A stretch of DNA of 64,000 nucleotides from Misgurnus anguillicaudatus (lineage: Eukaryota > Chordata > Actinopteri > Cypriniformes > Cobitidae): positions 14,516,001-14,580,000 of the forward strand of contig NC_073359.2 of assembly GCF_027580225.2 (NCBI RefSeq), read 5' to 3'. The notes under the pieces are model-generated. The model was not told the origin of the DNA and made no database searches. It worked only from the letters and a program-made list of their open reading frames with translations. The translations under genes and the position numbers were made by a program. Each line of letters begins with the position of its first letter. Position 1 is the stretch's first letter. This document shows positions 56,651-64,000 of the stretch, piece by piece.

Positions 56651-56869
56651 AATCATTTATTTAAAAATGTAAATAGGTTCTAAAAAACTCGAACACATTG
56701 CTTTCTATGAGTATACGCACACCGGCCCAGCTACGACTCAGGAAATTGCTCAAATCCCTGTCGCGCCACAGAGAGCCAATCAGACAGTTTAACATTAAAT
56801 AACATCATATTTGTCCCAAATCATTAACGATTAACATAGAGTGACGAAGTCATGACGTCACTTTGTAGG

Positions 56870-58087
56870 CAGTGTTAATTTTAGCAGCAAATTCTGATTT
56901 AGTCTTAGTCTTTTGAATAACACACCATTTAGTTTTAGTCTTATTTTAGTCATCTGAAATCTTTTAGTCTTAGTCTAGTTTTAGTCGACGAAATATCATA
57001 AGAGTTTTAGTCTTAGTCTAGTTTAGTTTTTTACTCTTTTATGGAATGGTATTAAGGTTTGAATATGCAATACAGACACAGATTTAATGGTTGTTATAGA
57101 AAACACGTATTTTATTTTATTCTTAATGTCAAAAAAACTGACCGTGGCTTTTTCACAAAAGATAATATCACATAAAATAAGCATAAGGCCCGCTCTACCT
57201 AAAAATATACATGGTCCCTGAAAAAGATATGCATTGTCCCTAAATGACATGCACACACAAACACACACGCACGCAGACACACAAACAGAGACACACACCC
57301 GCACTTACGCACGCACTTTGTCCAGTCATGTAAAACCACAACATCTACTATAATAGTAACGTTACACATTTCATTCAATTTGAGGACACTGAATATTTAT
57401 ACTCAGTATTAATTCAGACAACCCAATACAATCAATACAGTTCAGATGTGTATTCCTTTCGTTTCTATGTTATACCAAGTTTAGCGAAAACACAGTGGTT
57501 TATCTGATAAAATAACCTTAGCGTGTTTGTTTACCTTCGCATGTATTTCTGGATGAGTCGTCTTTACAGGCTGTCGTCTTGTCATATTTGAAGTGTGACC
57601 AGATTAGAGGTTAGCTCTGACATTTTTGTTGTTAATGAGACATGTCTTCGGACCGGGTGCACTGCAAAACGTTAGCATGTTGCTAACGAGCGTAGTCAAC
57701 TGAAATCAGCCAAAGCTGGGTACTAAGACTGTACAACTAAATATAATGTAAACAACCTGTTGTGAAAACGAACTTTGCCGCAGGCTTTTTAAAATGCCTT
57801 TGCTGCCTGCTGCTGCATAGATCAACCTACCCTCAAAGACTCGCTCTGATTGGATTTCTTCCCAACTGTCCTACAAAATGAGTAGCTCTGATTGGATCTC
57901 TTCTCCATTCGTCCCTCCCTAACATTTTCGTCTTATTTTTACTCGTTGACTAAAGTGTCAGTTATATTTCGTTACAGTCTTCGTCATCATATATGATTTT
58001 ATTTAGTTTTTATTTAGTTTTCGTCCGTGAAAAAGGTTTGTTGACGAATATTTTTCGTCATCGTCTTCGTCAACGAAATTAACACTG
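56870..58087. mobile_element. hAT-like MITE (CAGTGTTAATTT ends)
   Basis: The ends CAGTGTTAATTTTAG and the inverse of AAATTAACACTG are flanked exactly by TTTGTAGG (56862-56869 and 58088-58095). Subterminal TTTAGTCTTAGTC repeats are prominent, and a CA-rich tract lies at 57243-57302. It has no transposase. It interrupts the left end of the larger inverted-repeat structure that extends to 60975. Confidence 0.85.
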
Positions 58088-58586
58088 TTTGTAGGCCAAC
58101 CCGGAAGTTAGCAGCGCATGGGTTCCCTCGATCAAAAAGCCATTCATTTTCCCCATAGACTTTTGGAAAATCGCAAAAAATAAGATCTGTGTTCAACAAA
58201 GAGTTATGAACCTTACACGTTTTGTCTATCAAGATAATCTTTATAAGTTAATCGAAAATGTATACATTTTGAAGCCTAAATAAAGCCGTCAGATATAAAA
58301 TGCTAACGGTATGCTATAAACGGACTACAGCGCACGGATCAACGTCATCATCAAGCTTCCTCAACCTTTATTTAAAAAACACCACAAAACTGCTCATTAT
58401 GATCTGCGCTGTTTATGGACACTTATCCACTTTTTCATGAGAAATATTGCCCATTCATTATTTCCAAAAATGTTAAAAATTTTGTTTACGCGTGCCTCTT
58501 TGAGATTTTTTGTTGATGTTTTATTTATTTATTAGTTTATTATTTTGTTAGTTTATATAAACCTTAATATTATTTTCTTTGTGATT

Positions 58587-59030
58587 AAAGGAATAGTCTA
58601 CTCATTTTCAATATTAAAATATGTTATTACCTTAACTAAGAATTGTTGATACATCCCTCTATCATCTGTGTGCGTGCAAGTAAGCGATGGAGCGCGCTGT
58701 GATGCTTCGATAGCATTTAGCTTAGCCCCATTCATTCAATGGTACCATTTAGAGATAAAGTTAGAAGTGACCAAACACATCAACGTTTTTCCTATTTAAG
58801 ACGAGTAGTTATAACGAGCAAGTTTGGTGGTACAAAATAAAACGTAGTGCTTTTCTAAGCGGATTTAAAAGAGGAACTATATTGTATGGCATAATAGCAC
58901 TTTTGGGAGTACTTCGACTCGGCGCACTAACACCCTCCCTCTCCCATTATGAGAGGGAGAAGGGGAGCGGACTTTTCAGGCGAGTCGAAGTACTCCCAAA
59001 AGTGCTATTACGCCACTGTCCAATAGCATC
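58587..59030. mobile_element. MITE fragment with a strong palindrome
   Basis: It starts at TTAAAGGAATAGTCTACTCA, with a TTAA site. Near its right side AGCACTTTTGGGAGTACTTC with GACTCG (about 58899-58921) is matched exactly by its inverse at about 58982-59008, around a loop rich in CTCCC and GAGAGGGAGA. The inverted half could form a long hairpin. Confidence 0.5.
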
Positions 59031-59904
59031 AATGCTTCAATACAATATATTAATTAAACCATATATGTTCCCTAAATAAAGCATATATACTAATTTTGTT
59101 CACATTTTCTATATATTTTTACCTGGTAATCCACAAGCCCCAATGTGAGAGCCTGTGTAGTAAATTTTATCTCACATTACTGTGAGCTGACTGGTGTATA
59201 GTTACAATAGTATACAATAGTTTAACATTTAATTTTTGGTATTTGTTAGACAAGTGACTTACAGTGCATTCAAGCTATAGATATCAGCGTGTTCTCTGGG
59301 AATTAAACAAAAGTTAACAAAATGTTCCAATCACTGAACATCGGACGGTAAACGAGCATCTTTCATCAACGACTTGTGGTTGCATCTCCGGACAAAACAA
59401 AACATGTCAAACTACAGTCTCTCCACAGTACAACAATATTTGGAAAAACTACAATTTGAAAAGACTAAATATATAACGTTATGTATATTAACTGAAAGGT
59501 AAACTTCTGAGAACGTGAGGCTGAAAGGCTAGTGACAGATTTCCTGTCATGATGACGTCTAAACTCCCCGCCAAGGATGTAGTCCCTATTAGCAACTTGT
59601 TAGCAACCACCGTTTTTAAGACACAATAAAGTTTAAAAAAATCACAAGCAGATTATAACTGGTGTATTTTATGTCATAGAACAAAACGTGAAAATATTTA
59701 GAGGCTTTGTTAACCACAGACCTTATTTCAGGCGATTTAGCAAAAACCCATTCAAAAAACCCATAGACTTCAGCATAGACATTATACACGCAGACACCTC
59801 ATGACGTGCTGGAACGCATCAAGCGTCGGCGACATATTGGATGGGTCTCCTCACTGTACGCTAGCACCAGAGTCAATGGGAGTTAACGGAAAGAAAGCCA
59901 TACT

Positions 59905-60213
59905 ATGGCCGTATTTTGTGCAGCTTACGGTTGCAATAACCGGCGCAACATTAATTCCAGATCACATGGGATTACATTTCACAAGATTGAACAATCATTT
60001 TGGTTATTTTACGTTATTATTTATAATATTATGTCAATGTTCAGCAGGAACTGGTACTCTCTCTCATGATCTCTCGCTGTTTTTTCTTCACATTTGAAGG
60101 TTTCCCAGTGATACAGGCATGAGGAGGCAATGGGAAGTTGCTATAAAACGGGATGGTTTTGTTGTGACAGAGTCGTCAAAGCTCTGCAAAGAGTATAGAA
60201 GAACAAGAGGGGA
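59905..60213 (+). pseudogene. THAP zinc-finger domain in two exons, one ligand lost
   Basis: The first part starts at 59905 with 'MAVFCAAYGCNNRRNINSRS' and 'HGITFHK' (C-x4-C pair). The second follows the acceptor-like TTTCCCAG at 60108 with 'SDTGMRRQWEVAIKRDGF' and 'SSKLCKEYR'. THAP fingers end in C-x2-H, but here the fourth ligand is Tyr, explained by a C-to-T change (CAT to TAT). The donor after TTTCACAAG is not GT. The domain is therefore dead. It resembles the first exons of P-element/THAP9-like transposases. Confidence 0.65.
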
Positions 60214-60339
60214 AACTCGTTTTTAGCAACAGCCACTAGATGGCACTTCAGTAGCGCGGCCGCTATTTGGAATGAAAATTCTCACAGCCAATTCATTCTC
60301 AATTCATTCATATTAAAATATAAAATGTAATACCTAATT

Positions 60340-60597
60340 ACATAAAATACCTAATTACGTAAAAATGAAATAAAAATTGTGTACTAAAGTACTTTTTAAG
60401 TTAAAGTAAAAAAAGTAGATGTTTAATGTACTTAAATATAAACCAAAAACTTGAAATTATGAAATGCAGTGGAGTAAAAATTATGATAATATGCTTTGGA
60501 ATATAAGTTTTCTAAAGAAAAACACTGATAAAATACAGATACTTGAAAATTTACTTTTATGTAGAAAGTAAAATACTTTCTACATAGTGTCTGCCTC
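60340..60597. mobile_element. copy of the 4448 MITE family without its nested insert
   Basis: GTACTTAAATATA, AAACTTGAAATTATGAAATG, GTAAAAATTATGATAATATG, then CTTTGGAATATAAGTTTTCT and the end TGTCTGCCTCTG match 4448-5240 with the nested element absent. The left end is degraded. Confidence 0.65.
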
Positions 60598-61039
60598 TGT
60601 AAATATGCCATACTTAAAGAGCATAATACAAAGTATTTTAGCATGAAAGCAGTATTTTTCAATGTGTGACAGCGTCCTGTATCATAACTAAATCTCTGCC
60701 GCTTATAACAACTCAAACCGTGTGAAGATCCGGTAAAAATTAGAGGAGTTATGATTATTCCTCATTAGAAATAAATGCAAGGGAGCGCACTGGAGACCCA
60801 TCCAAGATGGCGGCCGCGCGATACGTCAGCTCCAATAGGCAGCTCAGTCTACGAGGTGTCTATGTATATAATGTCTATGGACTTCAGGGCGAGGGAACCG
60901 GTAGTGCTAAAATGCTAACTCACTTCCGCGTTTTAGCCTACAAAGTGACGCCATTACTTCGGCACTCTATTGGCTACTAACGTATAATTTGCATTTTGAA
61001 GTAGACGCTACCTGACGAAGCTTGCGCTATTTAATGTGC

Positions 61040-61297
61040 AGTTCTGGTTTACGATACCTCAGAGTTGTCCTAGACGTGACTCGACGCAGGGCGACGCTGA
61101 GCTGCGCGGCCGGTGTGCGACCCCCTTGAGTGTTCATATAGATAAGACTGTGTATGGGCTTCTTGATAGTCCTAAAATCAAGAATAAGCTCCTTGGTCTT
61201 TTTGGTACTCAAGACCAAAAGGATGGTATTTGTGCAGTGTACCACTTTTCCAAGTTTGAACCACCTCCCTGTATATGGTGTGACTGTTGTCAGATAT
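61040..61297 (-). pseudogene. short LINE reverse-transcriptase remnant
   Basis: The minus strand includes 'TKKTKELILDFRTIKKPIHS', similar to the SKTKELIIDFR block of the LINE at 26300 (CR1/Rex-type). Several stops are present. It ends where the hAT element starts. Confidence 0.45.
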
Positions 61298-61530
61298 GAG
61301 TAGGGCCCTATAATTTCCGCGATCACGGAATCGCGGACGGAATCGCGGAATTGGCAAATTAACACGGAATTTAGTATTAACGCGGAATTTCACATATTTA
61401 AAATAAAATTCTGTTTTTGTGTGGGAGAAGAACGTAAGTCTGAGGAAAATGCAGACCGGGGAAGCACATCTGGGTGACACACCCCCTCCCGTCATTTCAG
61501 TTACCCTTCCCCCTTCATAACACTGCAACC

Positions 61531-62082
61531 ATGGCGAAGCGGCTCTCCGCTGCTGTAATTTCGTCTGCTAAAAAATTAAGAAATGCGACGCTAAGCCCTC
61601 AGTTCCGAGCCGAACAGTTTCCACATGACTTTTATGTGACCGGAGAATTGCTGTTTTGTAAATTTTGTCAACATTCCATTGACTGGAAGCGCAAAGATAC
61701 ATGCACTGACCACCTGTTATCAAAAACTCACGTGAAAAACAAGGAGAAGCACAAAACCGCTAGCAAGGCCACCACGTCCATACAGACGTGCATTACTGCG
61801 GTTGCATTTAAATCTTCAGACGCAAGGAAAGAGTTTGTTGAGGATTTTGTCGCTGTGTGTAATGAGGCTGACATCCCTCTAGAAAAGATGACAAAACTGC
61901 GTCCGTTTCTAAAGAAGCACTGCAAACAGGGAGGAGCTCTACCTGAAAGTGTAAGCAGCCTTCGCCAACTTCATTTACCCCGAGTGTTTGAGCAACATAT
62001 CTCCTCTGTGCTAAAAAAGATCTGTGGGAAAAAGTACTCCATTGTTGTGGATGAGACTGCAGCGTCCTAAACATCGTCATTG
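61531..62082 (+). pseudogene. hAT transposase, exon 1: BED-type finger
   Basis: The frame starts MAKRLSAAVISSAKKLRN, followed by 'FYVTGELLFCKFCQHSIDWK' and 'DHLLSKTHVKNKEK', a C-x2-C...H-x5-H zinc finger like that of CGGBP1 and related hAT-derived proteins. It continues with 'FVAVCNEADIPLEKM' and 'KKYSIVVDET' (first catalytic Asp of the RNase H-like fold). A one-base loss near 62060 shifts the frame before 'SVLNIVI'. The exon then ends at G|GTAAGT (62082/62083). Without that shift it would be intact, so it is near-functional but broken. Confidence 0.7.
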
Positions 62083-62640
62083 GTAAGTTAGTGTGAATTT
62101 AACAGCATACCGAACACTTAGTTAATATAGACATGTGTGAATGCAACTGATGCACCCTTTTATATTTTTTTGTATTCAGTCATTAATAACATACCATTGC
62201 AACTATGTAATGGGATAAGTGAATATACTGTAGGTTATTCAAAATACATAATGATTTATAGCTGTGTCAGAATTAGAAAACAACTGATGCCCACGGGGAA
62301 ATCTGGTTGACATGCACATTAAATCAGATTTAAAATGATTAATTCGAATATACCAGTTAAAAATAAACTTAGTTACTTTTTATTACTCTTTTTTTGGACA
62401 TGTAATACAGTTGGAAATAATGGCCATGATCTCCTTTCTCATTTTTTTTAACTGATTTTTTATTATTATTAATATTATTATTACCACTACTACTACTACA
62501 TGTACATGTCCAAAATAAAATAATTAACTCAAAATCATGTCAGTGCAGTCACTGTTGCCTTTTAATTAATATGAATGAAAAAAAATTAAATGGACATTTA
62601 GAACTACAGCTAATGTTTTTTTTTCCTTAATTCATCACAG
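62083..62640 (+). other. intron of the hAT transposase gene
   Basis: It is a 558-base AT-rich intron between GTAAGT and TTAATTCATCACAG. Joining 62082 to 62641 keeps the phase (ATT-G|GA-GTT). Confidence 0.65.
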
Positions 62641-64000
62641 GAGTTGAAAAACAATATTTTCTTGTGGATGTCGTCTTCATGGAAAGATGCAACTATTCAA
62701 CAGTTTCCCAAGAAATACTAGCCTCCCTCCACAGCAACGCTCTAGATCTTAATGATGCCAGGGCAGTGGTTACAGATAATGCTGCATACTGTCTGAAAGC
62801 ATACAGGGAGGTCCTGAAAGGACTGATGCCGAACAGCGTCCATGTTACCTGCCTCTGCCACATCATAAATCTGGTGGGTGAGACCTGGCAGCATTACAAA
62901 TATTTCTCAGATGCTACCTCACTTGTCACATGGATGAGATCTGTGTTTTTCAAAAAGCCTGCCAGAAAGCGAAGATGGGTGGCCTTCCTCATCAACAAGG
63001 AGGCTGTGCAGGCCAAGGTTCCTCCTGAGGCTGTGTGTACTCGGTACACTCAAAAAAATGAAATGTTGGATTTACTTAAAAATATTTTGTCAACAGGTTC
63101 CACATAATTTGTTAAGTAAACTTAAATAATTAAGTTCATTTAACAAAAGAAGATTAAGTAAACTTAACAAACAACAGTTGAGTTGATTGTACATAAAAAA
63201 ATTAATTAATGATGACAAAAAATTTGAATAATGCCATTTTATAAACTCCACCCCTTTTATCTAATAACTCCTTAACACTGAATCAATCAACCAATCAATC
63301 ATAATGCAGCTGCTTAATACAACTAATCATATAAGCCTCTTAATTATAACTTATCAAGTACATCACAAATATATTTGAAATGAAATGTTACATTTCAAAC
63401 CATTAATTTCTTTGTTTTTGTTCTAATAATATATCAGAACAAGTTAATTCACTCATAGTTGGCCACAGGTAGCTATCTAATGATGCTACACTTCTGCAAG
63501 AGGGTGGCAGAACAACAACAATTACCCATAATACACTGCAACATCATTAGCCAATGAGATGCCAGTCTGTATTGGTTTTATTAATCTGTTAATTTTACAC
63601 AACAATGTTATGTTGGCTGAACAAATAATTTTTAAGTAAAGCTGACAAGACACACCTTTTTGTTGAATAAACTCAATTAAATTAAGTTCACGTTGTTAAA
63701 TTAATTTTTTTAAGTAATCACAATATAAAAAGATTAAGTAAAACTGACAAAGGCGAAAGTTCATTTTTTTGAGTGTGGAATAGTTGGTTTGAGGCTGTCA
63801 AGTACCATGCAGAGCATGTTCACCTTTACAAACAGTTCTTCTTGTCAGAGGAGTCAACAGCCATGGCAGTCAAAAACATCCTCAGCCAGTTGGAAACAGA
63901 GGAGAAGGTGGAGAACCTCACTCTCAAGTTAACCTTCATCTCAGAGACTTGCTCTAAACTGATGACAGCCCTGACCATCCTGGAAGGAACCCACAGACCC
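62641..64000 (+). pseudogene. hAT transposase, exon 2, interrupted by a MITE
   Basis: 'QYFLVDVVFMERCNYSTVSQ', 'DARAVVTDNAAYCLKAYRE' (second Asp region) and 'VHVTCLCHIINLV' belong to the hAT catalytic domain. The frame reaches EAVCTR at 63045, meets the MITE, and resumes at 63776 with 'WNSWFEAVKYHAEHVHLYK' and 'LKLTFISETCSKLMTALTI' to the window edge. Removing the MITE reconstitutes the conserved R-W-N-S-W motif of hAT proteins. The C-terminal dimerisation domain lies outside the window. Confidence 0.75.
63047..63775. mobile_element. MITE in the transposase exon
   Basis: The ends CACTCAAAAAAATGAA and the inverse of TTCATTTTTTTGAGTG match over 16 bases. It is AT-rich and non-coding. The flanks are TA on the left and TG on the right, so a two-base TA duplication with one change is possible but not certain. 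Confidence 0.75.

Larger units (their letters stand above)
59770..60885. mobile_element. THAP-domain DNA transposon remnant between inverted repeats
   Basis: The left block (59770-59850: ATAGACTTCAGCATAGACAT, then ATTGGATGGGTCTCC) and the inverse of the right block (60790-60885) are alike, and between them lies a split THAP exon. An outer pair of related inverted sequences lies at about 56835-58130 and 60885-60975 (AGAGTGACGAAGTCATGACG with TCACTTTGTAGG). The element may therefore be larger, with the hAT MITE inside its outer left end. Confidence 0.5.
61298..64000 (+). mobile_element. hAT element with CGGBP1-like transposase gene (runs past window end)
   Basis: The left end TAGGGCCCTATAATTTCCGC, with repeated GCGGAATT words, lies just before a transposase gene of hAT type on the same strand. 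The right end is beyond the window. A MITE lies in the second exon (63047-63775). Confidence 0.7.

Noticed and set aside
33115..64000. Later CCDC66 exons within or beyond the Polinton
   Set aside because: I looked for segments resembling the C-terminal part of the family with splice signals and found none I could support.

Overview
This window is vertebrate nuclear DNA, most likely from a cypriniform (carp/zebrafish-like) teleost. It holds one recognisable host gene with GT-AG introns, and the rest is dense, nested fish transposons: DIRS, Tx1/L1-like, CR1/Rex-like and L2-like LINEs, Tc1, many hAT, Harbinger and piggyBac MITEs, and a Maverick/Polinton. There is no bacterial-type gene organisation, operon, CRISPR array or rRNA.

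Host gene: seven exons on the + strand (5903-6117, 24003-24087, 29785-29946, 31687-31849, 31924-32043, 32560-33005, 33115-33149) join in phase at every junction. They encode part of a CCDC66-like coiled-coil protein (centriolar satellite/cilium). Earlier and later exons were not found. The first intron seen is about 17.9 kb and is filled with transposons.

Layout: 1-2862 is the 3' part of a DIRS-type tyrosine-recombinase retrotransposon. 2.9-15 kb is intronic or intergenic DNA carrying a tRNA-derived SINE and several MITEs with clean target-site duplications, including a 3.8-kb hAT-like element (10235-14044) with a recurring TTACACTGAATGAC-like motif. 15.3-23.2 kb is one Tx1-like LINE cut by a Tc1 copy and by a gag-bearing LTR element. 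25.6-27.9 kb is a CR1/Rex-type LINE. 33.6-56.65 kb is another LINE, split by a Maverick/Polinton.

The Polinton (34959-55332) is the centrepiece. It has terminal inverted repeats of about 2.0 kb, an (A/C)TCGTA 6-bp target duplication, a protein-primed family-B DNA polymerase (decayed and split by an L2-like LINE), an FtsK/HerA-type packaging ATPase (one frameshift), a conserved coiled protein, a fragment resembling a capsid protein, and an apparently intact DDE integrase. The major capsid and protease genes are not visible. The inverted repeats encode proteins themselves: three ORFs sit in each arm, downstream of a TATA box and of a 50-bp tandem array of AGGTCAAAGGTCA sites. This sequence equals the DR1 nuclear-receptor consensus. 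The inner boundary of the repeat falls inside the third ORF, so the two ends encode proteins with the same N-terminus and different C-termini. The right arm is interrupted inside the array by a hAT element that itself contains a second hAT element.

56.8-61 kb holds MITEs and a decayed THAP-domain transposon. 61.3-64 kb holds a hAT transposase gene with a CGGBP1-like BED finger, an intron, and a MITE inserted in its conserved RWNSW motif.

All calls come from reading the sequence; no database search was run. Family names rest on remembered motifs and are least certain for LINE clades.
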